Below, piece by piece: positions 17,914 through 27,187 of a DNA stretch of 64,000 nucleotides. The notes beneath the pieces were generated by a model that ran no database searches, was not told the DNA's origin, and saw only the letters and a list, made by a program, of their open reading frames with translations. Source of the DNA: Tepidibacillus_B infernus. Lineage in GTDB: Bacteria > Bacillota > Bacilli > Tepidibacillales > Tepidibacillaceae. Both the position numbers and the translations under genes were made by a program. The DNA lies in NCBI RefSeq assembly GCF_048898065.1, contig NZ_JBLWFI010000001.1, positions 496,001-560,000 of the forward strand, read 5' to 3'. Every line of letters begins with the position of its first letter. The first letter of the stretch is position 1.

Positions 17914-19269
17914 ATGGATGTTGTTACATTAAGTAGACTTCAATTTGCGATTACAATTGGATTTCACTTTTTATTTGTACCACTCACATTAGGACTTGTT
18001 ATTTTAGTTGCTATCATGGAAACTTTGTATGTAAAAACCAATGAAATCATGTACAAAAAGATGGCCAAGTTTTGGGGGAAGCTATTTATTATCAATTTTG
18101 CTTTAGGTGTGGTAACAGGTATCACAATGGAATTCCAGTTTGGGACAAACTGGAGTGAATACTCTAAATATGTTGGCGATATTTTTGGTGCACCTTTAGC
18201 AATTGAAGCGACTGTTGCTTTCTTTTTAGAGTCCACTTTCTTAGGTGTTTGGATATATGGGTGGGATCGTCTTTCAAAAAAACTACATGCCTTCGCCATA
18301 TGGATGGTAGCGTTAGGAACGAATCTTTCTGCTGTCTGGATTATTATTGCTAATGGTTGGATGCAACACCCTGTAGGTTATGTTCTTCGTAATGGAAGAG
18401 CCGAGTTGGTTGATTTTATGGCGGTTGTTACTAATAAATATGCATGGTTAATGTTTTTTCATACTGTTTTATCTGGATACGTGCTCTCGGCATTCTTTGT
18501 TTTAGGAATTAGTGCTTATCATTTATTGCGACATCAACATCTAGACTTTTTTAAAAAATCATTCCGCATTGCTTTAATATTTGCTATTTTTTCTTCAATT
18601 GGCGTAGCAGTATTAGGCGATTTGAATGGTAGCAATGTAGCTGATGTACAACCTGCTAAATTTGCTGCAATGGAATCGATTTGGGAAACACAACAAGGTG
18701 CACCTATGTATCTTTTACAAATTCCTGATGAGAAGAATGAGGGGAACCGTATCGAAACATTAGGAATCCCTAAATTGACCAGTTTTCTTGCGTTTAAAGA
18801 TCCAAACGCTACGATAAAGGGATTAAAAGATTTTCCTTTAGAGGAAAGACCACCAGTCAATTTAACCTTTTATGCATTTCGAATCATGGTAGGACTAGGA
18901 GTCTATTTTATTCTTATGTCCTTTATCGGATGGTATTTGCAGCGAAAAAATAAATTATTAGATTCAAGACTATATTTAAAAATGATGCTTTATTCTATTC
19001 CTTTACCTTATATTGCAATTAATTTAGGATGGGTTGTGGCAGAGGTCGGAAGACAACCATGGATTGTTTATGGCTTAATGAAGACCGCAGATGCAGTTTC
19101 TCCTATTCCTGCTTCAAATGTTCTTACTACTTTAATAGGTGTTGTTGTTTTCTATACGATTTTAATTGTTGCCGATCTTTATTTGCTGGTGAAATATGCA
19201 AAAATGGGTCCGGATTTTGAAAAGCCTACTAAGATACATATCGATCAATCGCCAGGCTTTCAGGCATAG
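17914..19269 (+). CDS. cydA: Cytochrome bd ubiquinol/menaquinol oxidase subunit I
   Basis: The haem-bearing subunit of the high-affinity terminal oxidase. The 451-aa protein begins DVVTLSRLQFAITIGFHFLFVPLTLG, with the haem b595 histidine near residue 18. It continues with GVVTGITMEFQFGTNW and GWMQHPVGY. The Q-loop after residue 250 is short, as in Firmicute enzymes. AAAGGGGGAAAGG precedes the ATG. cydB follows 31 bases later. The cydCD exporter needed for assembly in many bacteria is not in this window. Confidence 0.96.
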   Translation: MDVVTLSRLQFAITIGFHFLFVPLTLGLVILVAIMETLYVKTNEIMYKKMAKFWGKLFIINFALGVVTGITMEFQFGTNWSEYSKYVGDIFGAPLAIEATVAFFLESTFLGVWIYGWDRLSKKLHAFAIWMVALGTNLSAVWIIIANGWMQHPVGYVLRNGRAELVDFMAVVTNKYAWLMFFHTVLSGYVLSAFFVLGISAYHLLRHQHLDFFKKSFRIALIFAIFSSIGVAVLGDLNGSNVADVQPAKFAAMESIWETQQGAPMYLLQIPDEKNEGNRIETLGIPKLTSFLAFKDPNATIKGLKDFPLEERPPVNLTFYAFRIMVGLGVYFILMSFIGWYLQRKNKLLDSRLYLKMMLYSIPLPYIAINLGWVVAEVGRQPWIVYGLMKTADAVSPIPASNVLTTLIGVVVFYTILIVADLYLLVKYAKMGPDFEKPTKIHIDQSPGFQA

Positions 19270-19300
19270 TATTTTGATTGGAATAAGGGAGGAATGAAAA

Positions 19301-20323
19301 ATGTCATATACGGCATTGGCCATCACTTGGTTTGGATTATGGGGGACTTTATGGGCAGTCTATTTTATGCTAGATGGATTTGATTTAGGCGTAGGAATTC
19401 TTTATCCATTTATTGCGAAAGATGATTCAGAACGTAAACTTTTATTAAATACCATTGGACCTTTTTGGGATGGAAATGAAGTATGGTTGATTACAGCTGG
19501 TGGTGCTACCTTTGCAGCTTTTCCAACCACTTATGCTTTGATGTTTAGTTATCTTTATTTGCCTTTGATGCTCATTTTATTGGGATTGATATTTAGAGGA
19601 ACGGCCATTGAATTTATGAATAAAAGCGATCATCAATCTTGGAGAAAAGCTTGGAAGTGGGCGTTTTTCTCAGGTAGTTTGTTAGTTACTCTACTTTTTG
19701 GAGTTGCATTTGCGAATATCTTCCAAGGGTTAGCCATGGATGATAGTGGCTACCATGGAACGTTACTCTCATTGCTTAATCCATACGGTCTCTTAGGAGG
19801 ATTAGTATTTATTGCCTTATTTTCATTAACAGGTGCGATATGGATTGCTGCTAAAACAATGGGTTCTTTATCTGAAAGGGCATTAACCTATGCTTCAAAG
19901 TTGTGGGTCATTGCCTTAATCCTTGCGGGTATCTTTTTAATCTATACTAGTGTGGCAACAAATCTCTATAGGAATTATCTCCAACAGCCGATCTTGTGGA
20001 TCGTGCCAGGGTTAGCTGTTGTGGCATTATTATTTACGAGACGATTTTTACAAAAGAAGGATGCGATTCGTGCATTTTTTGCAAGTTCTGTTACGATATT
20101 AATGACGATTTATATTACCATTATTGGTTTGTATCCAAATATGATCCCATCTAGTATTGATGAGAAGTATAGTTTAACGATATTTAACTCTTCTTCCAGT
20201 GAATATACGTTAAGAATTATGTTCTATGTGGCTATTATCTTTGTACCCATTGTGATCGCCTATCAAATTTTTGTTTATAAAATATTTTCTGATAAAGTAA
20301 CAGAACAAGATAGCCATTACTAA
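19301..20323 (+). CDS. cydB: Cytochrome bd oxidase subunit II
   Basis: The 340-aa membrane partner of CydA, with 8-9 hydrophobic segments. Conserved features are FMLDGFDLGVGILYPF near the N-terminus and GPFWDGNEVWLI about residue 55. AAGGGAGG lies before the ATG. It is in an operon with cydA. Confidence 0.96.
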   Translation: MSYTALAITWFGLWGTLWAVYFMLDGFDLGVGILYPFIAKDDSERKLLLNTIGPFWDGNEVWLITAGGATFAAFPTTYALMFSYLYLPLMLILLGLIFRGTAIEFMNKSDHQSWRKAWKWAFFSGSLLVTLLFGVAFANIFQGLAMDDSGYHGTLLSLLNPYGLLGGLVFIALFSLTGAIWIAAKTMGSLSERALTYASKLWVIALILAGIFLIYTSVATNLYRNYLQQPILWIVPGLAVVALLFTRRFLQKKDAIRAFFASSVTILMTIYITIIGLYPNMIPSSIDEKYSLTIFNSSSSEYTLRIMFYVAIIFVPIVIAYQIFVYKIFSDKVTEQDSHY

Positions 20324-20357
20324 GATGAAATGAAAAGTAGAAATATTTAAAGATGCA

Positions 20358-20390
20358 AAACGGTACCCTTAATGAAACAGGGTACCGTTT
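20358..20390. terminator. Hairpin at the 3' ends of cydB and the small minus-strand gene
   Basis: AAACGGTACCCT (20358-20369) and AGGGTACCGTTT (20379-20390) form a 12-bp stem followed on the + strand by GTTTTGGTTT. It overlaps the last codons of the convergent gene. Confidence 0.6.
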
Positions 20391-20560
20391 GTTTTGGTTT
20401 GTATAATCATCGCTTCAATAATTTCCATCATATCATCGACCGTGACTGAGTCGATTCCATTTTTTAATACTACAGGTGATTCTAATTCATGCTTTGTTAA
20501 GATATTCTCTAAATCGGGAGATACAAATTTAACAATCGTTGATAATTTTACAGTTTCCAT
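20369..20560 (-). CDS. Small protein of unknown function (63 aa)
   Basis: The start ATG at 20560 has GAGGTGAGCC just before it; a longer open frame upstream has no such site. The protein, beginning METVKLSTIVKF, is acidic and has no membrane segment, signal or cysteine. It contains a DDMMEIIEAMII helix. I do not recognise the family. It lies alone between cydB and the CoA-transferase gene, on the minus strand. Confidence 0.6.
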   Translation of the reverse strand: METVKLSTIVKFVSPDLENILTKHELESPVVLKNGIDSVTVDDMMEIIEAMIIQTKTNGTLFH

Positions 20561-20727
20561 ATGGCTCACCTCATTTTTTAGTATGGTAAAACTAAAAATG
20601 AATCGTAATGCCTGAAAAACCTGTATCAATATTATTATAGTAGATTTAAGCTCAATTGACTACCATATCTTCTCCCGTATTAAATTAATTAAAGAAAGAG
20701 TTCGTATAGAACTCTTTCAAAATAAGA

Positions 20728-22215
20728 TTATAGCATCGTTCCAGTTTCACGTAATTTCTGGTGCCAGGATAGTGCTTTTTCAAGAACATGTGGTGTATGA
20801 CCACCGCGTTCTAATGCCTCATTATAATATTCTCTCATTTTATCTTTATACATTGGGTGAACACATTTTTCAATAATCAATTCAGCTCTCTCTCGTGGAG
20901 CTAAACCTCTTAAATCAGCCAACCCTTGCTCAGTGACAAGGATTTGTACATCATGTTCTGTATGGTCAACATGGGAAACCATGGGGACAATACTGGAAAT
21001 TTTGCCATCTTTTGCAATAGATTTGGTTACAAAAATGGAAAGTCCTGCATTACGAGCAAAGTCTCCAGAACCGCCAATACCATTCATCATATGGGTACCA
21101 GCCACATGTGTTGAGTTGACGTTTCCATAAATATCAGCTTCCAATGCAGTATTGATTGCAATCAAACCCATTCTACGAATTAATTCTGGATGGTTACTGA
21201 TCTCTTGAGGGCGGAAGACTAATTTGTCTCTATATTGATCGAAATTCTCAAATAATTCTTTTGTCCAACTAGGTGAAAGAGTGACTGAGGTAGCCGCTGC
21301 GAATTTAACTTTTCCTGCTTTGAATAATTCGAAAACTGCATCTTGAAGAACTTCTGAAGCCACGATTAAATCTTCAAATGGAGAATGGACTAAACCTTCT
21401 AAAACAGCATTTGCAATCGTTCCGACACCTGATTGTAATGGCATTAAGCTGTTTGGTATACGCCCTTGATTTACTTCCTCTTTTAAGAACTCAATGATAT
21501 GGTTCGCCATAATTTTTGTTTCTTCATCTGCAGGAAGAATATTTGAAGGGACATCCATTTGGTCAGTGATGACGATAGCTACCACTTTTTCTGGATCTAC
21601 TTTAATGTAAGGGGTTCCAATTCTCTCCATAGGTGTTTTTAACAGAATAGGTTCACGGCCAGGACGTTTTTCTGGTAAATATATATCATGTACCCCTTCT
21701 AGAAGTGGAGTATGCGCCATATTGATTTCAATGATTACTTTTTTTGCTTGGTCAACAAAAATTGGGGTATTCCCTACTGATGTCGTAGGAATAATGTATC
21801 CATCTTCTGTAATCGTAACAGCCTCAACAAGAGCAATATCAATTGGACCCATAACCCCATTTCGAATCCATTCATTTGTTAAGCTAAGGTGTTGATCTGT
21901 AAATAAGATTTCACCTTTGTTAATCAAATCTCTCATACTTCTTGTTGCCTGAAAGGGAAGTCGATGACTTAAAGCACCAGCCTCAGCAAGACCACCATCT
22001 ACTTCGTCACTTAAAGATGCACCTGTCCAAAATTTGATTTTAATCTTTTCTTTTTTTGCTCTTTCCGCCAATGCCAAAGTTACGGCTTTTGGATCTCCCG
22101 CTCGAGTAAAACCACTTGCCCCCACAATCATGCCATCTTTAATAAAATCGGCTGCTTTTTCTGCATCCATGACCCTGTTTAAATAAGGTGCATATCGGAT
22201 CCTTTCTTTGTACAT
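20728..22215 (-). CDS. Acetyl-CoA hydrolase/CoA-transferase (Cat1/AarC/Ach1 type)
   Basis: A family I-like CoA transferase, probably moving CoA between succinyl-CoA and acetate or a related pair. Visible features are EVDGGLAEAGALSHRLPFQA near residue 80, GYIIPTTSVGNTPIFVDQA, and the C-terminal glycine-rich motif GIGGSGDFARNAG followed by SHVDHTEHDVQILVTEQGLADLRG. Start: GGGGTGAGTGAAGAG stands before the ATG at 22215; a GTG at 22227 is in frame but overlaps the probable ribosome binding site. 495 aa is a normal length. Cre-like sites lie upstream. Confidence 0.85.
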   Translation of the reverse strand: MYKERIRYAPYLNRVMDAEKAADFIKDGMIVGASGFTRAGDPKAVTLALAERAKKEKIKIKFWTGASLSDEVDGGLAEAGALSHRLPFQATRSMRDLINKGEILFTDQHLSLTNEWIRNGVMGPIDIALVEAVTITEDGYIIPTTSVGNTPIFVDQAKKVIIEINMAHTPLLEGVHDIYLPEKRPGREPILLKTPMERIGTPYIKVDPEKVVAIVITDQMDVPSNILPADEETKIMANHIIEFLKEEVNQGRIPNSLMPLQSGVGTIANAVLEGLVHSPFEDLIVASEVLQDAVFELFKAGKVKFAAATSVTLSPSWTKELFENFDQYRDKLVFRPQEISNHPELIRRMGLIAINTALEADIYGNVNSTHVAGTHMMNGIGGSGDFARNAGLSIFVTKSIAKDGKISSIVPMVSHVDHTEHDVQILVTEQGLADLRGLAPRERAELIIEKCVHPMYKDKMREYYNEALERGGHTPHVLEKALSWHQKLRETGTML

Positions 22216-22249
22216 CTCTTCACTCACCCCATTAAATTTTTCTTTTTTT

Positions 22250-22290
22250 ACTAAGCGTTTCCACTAATCGTTAGAAACGTTTAGCGATTA
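22250..22290 (-). promoter_or_regulatory. Pair of cre-like (CcpA) motifs before the CoA-transferase gene
   Basis: On the minus strand TGGAAACGCTTAGT resembles the cre consensus TGNAANCGNTNNCA but lacks the final CA. A second GAAACGTTTAGCG lies 20 bases away in opposite orientation, making an inverted repeat. Catabolite control is a suggestion only. Confidence 0.4.
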
Positions 22291-22460
22291 AACTCCTTTT
22301 AGCACAATAAGGAATGATTAGAATATTCAGTTAAATTATATCATGTTCATTTCATTTAGAATACATAATTTTTAAAAAATTATTAATTTTTTATTCATTA
22401 TCGATAAAGTTAAACAAAGAAGGATGCAAGTTTTGCATCCCTTTGATTCTTATTCACATG

Positions 22461-22634
22461 TTACATAAAAGGTGGATAAAATCCTTTCTTTTCATAAGGA
22501 TCATATAACCATTTAAAGAGTGTACCTTTCTCTAGTGCCTTAGGTAAAGAGTATTGGTCTAAGTAATCTCTTCCAGGGCCTGGCATAGGTTTCACAGGAG
22601 GAATCGATATAGGAGGATAGGGTCGTCTTCTCAC
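22461..22634 (-). CDS. cotJA: Spore coat-associated protein CotJA
   Basis: A 57-aa protein starting at GTG (22634-22632) with AAGGGAG eight bases before it. The sequence has the proline-rich MPGPGRDYLDQY followed by LPKALEKGTLFKWLYDPY, the typical CotJA ending (..ALxxGTLFxxLYxPY). It is the last gene of a cotJB-cotJC-cotJA run, 36 bases after cotJC. The usual order is cotJA-cotJB-cotJC, so it has moved. Made in the mother cell in species where it is known. Confidence 0.8.
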   Translation of the reverse strand: MRRRPYPPISIPPVKPMPGPGRDYLDQYSLPKALEKGTLFKWLYDPYEKKGFYPPFM

Positions 22635-22670
22635 TCGCAATGCTCCCTTCTTTAAGATTTTCTTTCTTTA

Positions 22671-23312
22671 TTAGTCTAAAATTTCGTCAGGGGTTACATT
22701 CGTATCTGAAAATATATCTTTTGTTTCATAAACTTCAGCTGGCCTAATTTTTTTTGCTCTTCTATGTTCGCTTAACATATATAGAATTTCCCTAAATCTT
22801 TGTGAATGAACGACTTCACGTTCTCTCAAAAATTTAAGCGCGTGAATCACTCCTGGATCATCAGAAAGATTGATTAGATTTTCATAAGTTGCTCTCGCTT
22901 TTTCTTCTGCAGCGATATCCTCTGCTATATCTGCGATCGGATCTCCTTTTGCTTGAATATAAGTAGCAGTCCATGGATGTCCGTTTGCATCCACATAGAA
23001 TAAGGCTTTTTCATGGTCTGCATAATGGCCACCTAAACCAGCAGCGATCATTTGCTCTGGAGTGGCACCTTTGACCAGTTTATGAACTAATGTTGCAATA
23101 ATCTCTAAATGTCCTAATTCTTCTGTTCCGATATCAGTTAGGAGTGCTTTAGCTCTTCTATCTGGCATACTATACCTTTGATTTAAATATCTCAATGCAG
23201 CCGATAATTCTCCATCTGGACCACCGTATTGGGTAATTAAGAATTTAGCAATTCTTAGATCAGGCCTTTCCACTCGAACAGGGATTTCAAGTTTTTTTTC
23301 ATAGATCCACAT
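22671..23312 (-). CDS. cotJC: Spore coat protein CotJC, manganese catalase family
   Basis: A 213-aa four-helix-bundle protein of the Mn-catalase family in the spore coat. Metal-ligand helices are visible: GPDGELSAALRYLNQRYS, then TDIGTEELGHLEIIATLVHKL, a central DIAEDIAAEEKARATYENL and finally REREVVHSQRFREIL. It could remove peroxide, and a Mn exporter is encoded nearby, but that link is inference. GGAGAGGAG precedes the ATG. It lies 17 bases after cotJB. Confidence 0.93.
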   Translation of the reverse strand: MWIYEKKLEIPVRVERPDLRIAKFLITQYGGPDGELSAALRYLNQRYSMPDRRAKALLTDIGTEELGHLEIIATLVHKLVKGATPEQMIAAGLGGHYADHEKALFYVDANGHPWTATYIQAKGDPIADIAEDIAAEEKARATYENLINLSDDPGVIHALKFLREREVVHSQRFREILYMLSEHRRAKKIRPAEVYETKDIFSDTNVTPDEILD

Positions 23313-23329
23313 GCTTTAACACTCCTCTC

Positions 23330-23578
23330 CTAGTAATTTAATTCCCATGGCCATGGTTCATCAATCCAACGTGCAGGATTTTCATAAGAAAATCCTTGCT
23401 GTAAAGGGCCAAAATGACGTTCCAAATGTGGTCTTAACATCATCATTTGATAGGTGTAACGCTTAAAATCACATTGCGCTCCTTGGTCAAATGGATGGGT
23501 ATCTAAGTATAATCTAACTTCTACGGCTGCAAATTCTAATTCTTGATATTGGCGCAATAAGGCAAAAGCTTTATCCAT
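23330..23578 (-). CDS. cotJB: Spore coat protein CotJB
   Basis: An 82-aa member of the CotJB family: LLRQYQELEFAAVEVRLYLDTHP, then YTYQMMMLRPHLERHFGPL and the signature ending WIDEPWPWE. AGAGGAGGAATC stands before the ATG. First gene of the cotJ transcript here. Confidence 0.92.
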   Translation of the reverse strand: MDKAFALLRQYQELEFAAVEVRLYLDTHPFDQGAQCDFKRYTYQMMMLRPHLERHFGPLQQGFSYENPARWIDEPWPWELNY

Positions 23579-23968
23579 TAAAGATTCCTCCTCTAGGTCT
23601 TCTTCCTTAACACCTTATTCAAATAGGCAATTATCAGTAACGGGGACAATTGCCCAAATTTTGGGTAATGAACTAGTTGAAGAAAAAAAGTTGACTTCTT
23701 TATCAAAGCATATTCGGATGGCCAAAGAATCGACCATCCGAATATGCTTTGATCTCACCGACAACAATGGTGTGGAATCCTGCCATAAATGCAGGATCAA
23801 CATCCTTTTTCATTCCTACTTTTACCTCACTTAAATTTAGCATGGCTAAATCTAGTAAAAACTATATGCTAAAAATCGCTTAAATCATTTAACGGGTATA
23901 GTTATTAGAAATGTTGGTAATCATGGGAATAGTTGTTTTTTTTTAAAAATCAATGAAAGGAGTATTCT
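23579..23968. other. Intergenic region with a 20-bp perfect hairpin and a short open frame
   Basis: An inverted repeat with arms at 23702-23721 and 23734-23753 (loop 12) is perfect over 20 bp. On the minus strand a T-rich stretch begins about 12 bases after it. A 45-codon minus-strand frame, from ATG near 23842 to a TGA at the hairpin, reads AFMAGFHTIVVGEIK in its middle. It has no ribosome binding site, and its end is formed by the hairpin. It may be the remnant of an older gene cut by the repeat. The rest shows nothing else I can support. Confidence 0.5.
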
Positions 23969-24808
23969 ATGATTACAAGAAAAGTAATAACGTTTATTCT
24001 AGTATTTTTCATTTTAATGAGTACACAGGTAAATGCTAGAATGATTCTATCAGATGATTATAATAAACAGATTACGCCCCTAAAAACAAAACAAATCGTC
24101 TACACCATAAAAAAAGGGGACACCTTATATCAAATTGGAATAAGATATGGAATTGACTGGAAAGATATTGTGAAAGTAAACCCTAGCCTTAATTTTAAAG
24201 CTTTAAAGATTGGTTCTACGATAACGATTCCGTACCTTAAAAATTTAGATTATTCTTTAATAGACAAAGCATTTGCAGAACAAAATGAAATGATGCTATC
24301 TGAAACCCAAGTTTATCAAATTCAAAAGGGCGATACGCTATGGGCAATTTCAAGGAAATATCATACATCAGTAGATTCTCTTTTAAACTTGAACCAAAAT
24401 TTAAATCCTAAACAATTAGTAATAGGAACAATGATTAAATTACCAAAAGTCGATCGTGTGAAAATTGCTTCAGTGAGTACAAGTAGAACCCAAATAAGAA
24501 AATCAGGATTATTCACATTAACTGCTTATACTGCTGGATATGAATCGACAGGTAAAAGACCAGGGGATCCAGGATATGGGATAACTTCAAGTGGAGCACG
24601 TGTACAAGAAGGGATTACGATTGCGGTAGATCCGAAAGTGATACCTATTGGTACAAGAGTTTATATTGAAGGGATAGGCTATCGTATGGCACAAGATACA
24701 GGCAGCGCAATTAAAGGCAATAAAATCGACATCTATTTTGAAGATGTAAATGAAGCTTTAAAGTTTGGGGTAAAAAAAGGAGTAAAAGTAGATGTGTTAT
24801 ACAATTAG
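23969..24808 (+). CDS. Secreted LysM-3D domain cell-wall protein
   Basis: A signal peptide (residues 1-23, ending VNA) is followed by two LysM domains: YTIKKGDTLYQIGIRYGIDW at about 46-90 and YQIQKGDTLWAISRKYHTS at about 116-160. The C-terminal 3D domain has AVDPKVIPIGTRVYIEG and DTGSAIKGNKIDIYF, where the aspartates form the active site of this lytic-transglycosylase-like fold (MltA/RpfB/YocH type). Probably a peptidoglycan hydrolase acting in the wall during germination or stationary phase. AAAGGAG precedes the ATG; a terminator follows. Confidence 0.9.
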   Translation: MITRKVITFILVFFILMSTQVNARMILSDDYNKQITPLKTKQIVYTIKKGDTLYQIGIRYGIDWKDIVKVNPSLNFKALKIGSTITIPYLKNLDYSLIDKAFAEQNEMMLSETQVYQIQKGDTLWAISRKYHTSVDSLLNLNQNLNPKQLVIGTMIKLPKVDRVKIASVSTSRTQIRKSGLFTLTAYTAGYESTGKRPGDPGYGITSSGARVQEGITIAVDPKVIPIGTRVYIEGIGYRMAQDTGSAIKGNKIDIYFEDVNEALKFGVKKGVKVDVLYN

Positions 24809-24836
24809 CTTTGGTATTTTTGCCAAAGCTTTTTTG
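24807..24836 (+). terminator. Terminator after the LysM-3D gene
   Basis: AGCTTTGG and CCAAAGCT pair across an 8-nt loop, followed by TTTTTT. The stem starts at the stop codon. Confidence 0.85.
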
Positions 24837-25041
24837 AAGGAACTTTACAAGGGGAGGATTAGTAAAAAAAAGATAAAAAAATATGATAGATTCTTAAAAA
24901 TAGCATTGCATAGTTTTGGATAATTTACTATTCTTAAGGTAGTACAAGTTTGTGAAGAATTTTGCAAACAGAAATCTATTTTATATTAAAGAAATGTACA
25001 CCAAGAAATGTAAATATTCAGGGAGAGGATGTGAAATTGAT

Positions 25042-25860
25042 ATGCATTATGTAGTATGTGTGAAACAAGTACCGGATACAAGTGTAGTAAAATTGGATCC
25101 AGTAACAAACACACTTGATCGGAGTAGTGCTCCATCAATTATTAATCCATATGATGCACATGCAGTAGAAGAAGCTGTTCGCTTAAAGAAACAATCTGGG
25201 GGCAAAGTGACTGTTGTTTCAATGGGTCCACCGATGGCTGTCAGTACCATCAAAAAATGTATTGAATTAGGTGCTGATGAAGGGGTGCTTATTTCTGACC
25301 GTGCCTTTGCAGGATCTGATACATTGGCAACAAGTTATGCGCTTACGCAAGCAATTAAAAAAATTGCAGAGAAAGAACCAGTGGATATTATTTTTGCCGG
25401 AAAGCAAGCAATTGATGGCGATACAGCCCAAGTAGGCCCTGGTATTGCTAGACGTCTAGGCATACCAGTATTAGCACAAGTCAATCAAGTTGAACATTTC
25501 TCAGCTGAAGAAAAGATGATTCGTGTTCGTCGTAAAATTGAAGATGGACATGAAGTAGTAGAATCTAAATTACCATGTCTAATCACAGTAGAGAAAGAAA
25601 TTAATGAACTAACATATGCTCCTCTACCAAATATGATCAAAGCTGCGAAATATAATCCAATCGTATGGACAACAAATGACATTGAGGTTGACCGTAGTCA
25701 GTTAGGTTTAAAAGGTTCTCCAACCGTTGTTGGTAAAATTTTTGCTCCACCAAAACAATCAGGGGGAGAGAAGATCCAAGGAACTGCTGATGAAGTTGTT
25801 AATCATGTCATGGATAAATTATTGAACGTTCATGGATTGTTCGCTAAGGGAGGAGTATAA
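25042..25860 (+). CDS. etfB: Electron transfer flavoprotein beta subunit (FixA type)
   Basis: Small subunit of an electron-transfer flavoprotein. The product starts MHYVVCVKQVPDTSVVKLD, the standard EtfB/FixA beginning, and carries AGKQAIDGDTAQVGPGIARRL plus the TVEKEINELTYAPLPNMIKA region near the end. An open frame extends 90 bases further upstream, but the family N-terminus and a GGGAGAGG ahead of it favour the ATG at 25042; 272 aa results. It is the first gene of etfB-etfA-fixC-fixX. Confidence 0.93.
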   Translation: MHYVVCVKQVPDTSVVKLDPVTNTLDRSSAPSIINPYDAHAVEEAVRLKKQSGGKVTVVSMGPPMAVSTIKKCIELGADEGVLISDRAFAGSDTLATSYALTQAIKKIAEKEPVDIIFAGKQAIDGDTAQVGPGIARRLGIPVLAQVNQVEHFSAEEKMIRVRRKIEDGHEVVESKLPCLITVEKEINELTYAPLPNMIKAAKYNPIVWTTNDIEVDRSQLGLKGSPTVVGKIFAPPKQSGGEKIQGTADEVVNHVMDKLLNVHGLFAKGGV

Positions 25861-25861
25861 G

Positions 25862-27187
25862 ATGGCCGTTTCAATTTCTAGTGCATGTATTTCTTGTGGT
25901 GCTTGTATCGATACTTGTCCCCATGATGCTCTTTTCATGGGAGCAACGCAAGCAGAAGTGATTCCAGATAAATGTATCGAATGTGGAGAATGTATAGAAG
26001 TATGTCCTACTTCAGCTATTACTTTGCCTTTTGGTGTGAAAAAAGAAGTGGTTGAAGAGCCAAAAATGGAAGAAAAAACTGAAGAGGTTTCAAATAAGGA
26101 AGAAGTTAAATCTAAAGAGGTAAAACCACTATCCAAAGAGGAAAAGAAACCAGAAGTTGTTTTACCAGAATCTGAGTATCAAGGTGTATGGGTTTATATT
26201 GAGCAACGTAGTGGTAAAATTGCCCCAGTATCCCTTGAATTATTAGGTGCTGGTCGTAAATTAGCTGACAAATTAAATGTTGAATTGGCTGGTGTTCTTT
26301 TAGGCCATAAGGTTGATCAGATTGTAAATGAACTTTATGAGTATGGAGCTGACACAGTCTATTCTATCGATCATCCAGTATTAGAACATTACCGTTCAGA
26401 GGCTTATCAAGTTGGTGTTGTTGATTTAGTAAAAAAATATAAGCCTGAGATTTTATTATTTGGTGCAACCGTTATCGGTCGTGATTTAGCAAGTACTGTT
26501 GCGACAGAATTAGGGACAGGATTAACTGCTGATTGTACTCGTTTAGATATTGATCTGAAAAATAGATTATTAGAGGCTTCTCGTCCAGCGATGGGTGGAA
26601 ACATTATGGCGACGATTCTATGTAAAAATCATCGTCCACAAATGGCATCCGTTCGTCCAAAGGTGATGAAAGCCATTGATCCAATTAAAGGTCGTACAGG
26701 TAAATTGGTTGAACATCCAATTAACATTGACGAAAATCAATTGCAAACAAAAGTAATTAGTGTTGTTCAAGAATTAGGAAATAAGATTCGCTTAAGTGAT
26801 GCTAATGTGATTGTTGCAGGTGGTAAAGGTTTACAAGATGAAAAAGGGTTCCAGTTAGTCAGAGAATTGGCTGATGTTTTAGGTGCTGCTGTTGGCGCTA
26901 GTCGTGACGCAGTTGAAGCAGGCTGGGCTGAACACTCAGAACAAGTTGGCCAAACAGGAACAACGGTTGCCCCTAAATTATATTTTGCAATAGGGATTTC
27001 AGGTGCCGTACAGCATACGGTTGGAATGGAGAACTCAGAAATCGTTGTCGCCATTAACAAAGATCCAAATGCTCAAATTTTTGAAAAATGCACCTATGGT
27101 ATTGTTGGTGATGCATTTGAAGTTGTTCCAAAATTTATTAATGAGTTTAAGAAACTAGTGCAGAGTGGGGAGAGAAAACATGGCTGA
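25862..27187 (+). CDS. etfA: Electron transfer flavoprotein alpha subunit with N-terminal 2[4Fe-4S] ferredoxin domain
   Basis: Residues 1-60 hold two [4Fe-4S] motifs, CISCGACIDTCP and CIECGECIEVCP. A Lys/Glu-rich linker (about 65-105) joins them to a normal EtfA: GVWVYIEQRSGKIAPVSLELLG, then the FAD-binding C-terminus VGASRDAVEAGWAEHSEQVGQTG and YFAIGISGAVQH. AAGGGAGG before the ATG at 25862 sets the start; a Met ten codons upstream overlaps etfB. The fused ferredoxin suggests an extra electron path to or from the flavins. It overlaps fixC by 8 bases. Confidence 0.93.
   Translation: MAVSISSACISCGACIDTCPHDALFMGATQAEVIPDKCIECGECIEVCPTSAITLPFGVKKEVVEEPKMEEKTEEVSNKEEVKSKEVKPLSKEEKKPEVVLPESEYQGVWVYIEQRSGKIAPVSLELLGAGRKLADKLNVELAGVLLGHKVDQIVNELYEYGADTVYSIDHPVLEHYRSEAYQVGVVDLVKKYKPEILLFGATVIGRDLASTVATELGTGLTADCTRLDIDLKNRLLEASRPAMGGNIMATILCKNHRPQMASVRPKVMKAIDPIKGRTGKLVEHPINIDENQLQTKVISVVQELGNKIRLSDANVIVAGGKGLQDEKGFQLVRELADVLGAAVGASRDAVEAGWAEHSEQVGQTGTTVAPKLYFAIGISGAVQHTVGMENSEIVVAINKDPNAQIFEKCTYGIVGDAFEVVPKFINEFKKLVQSGERKHG

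Noticed and set aside
23615..23803. A 62-codon minus-strand protein upstream of cotJB
   Set aside because: It runs through the 20-bp hairpin, has no ribosome site and shows no protein-like pattern.
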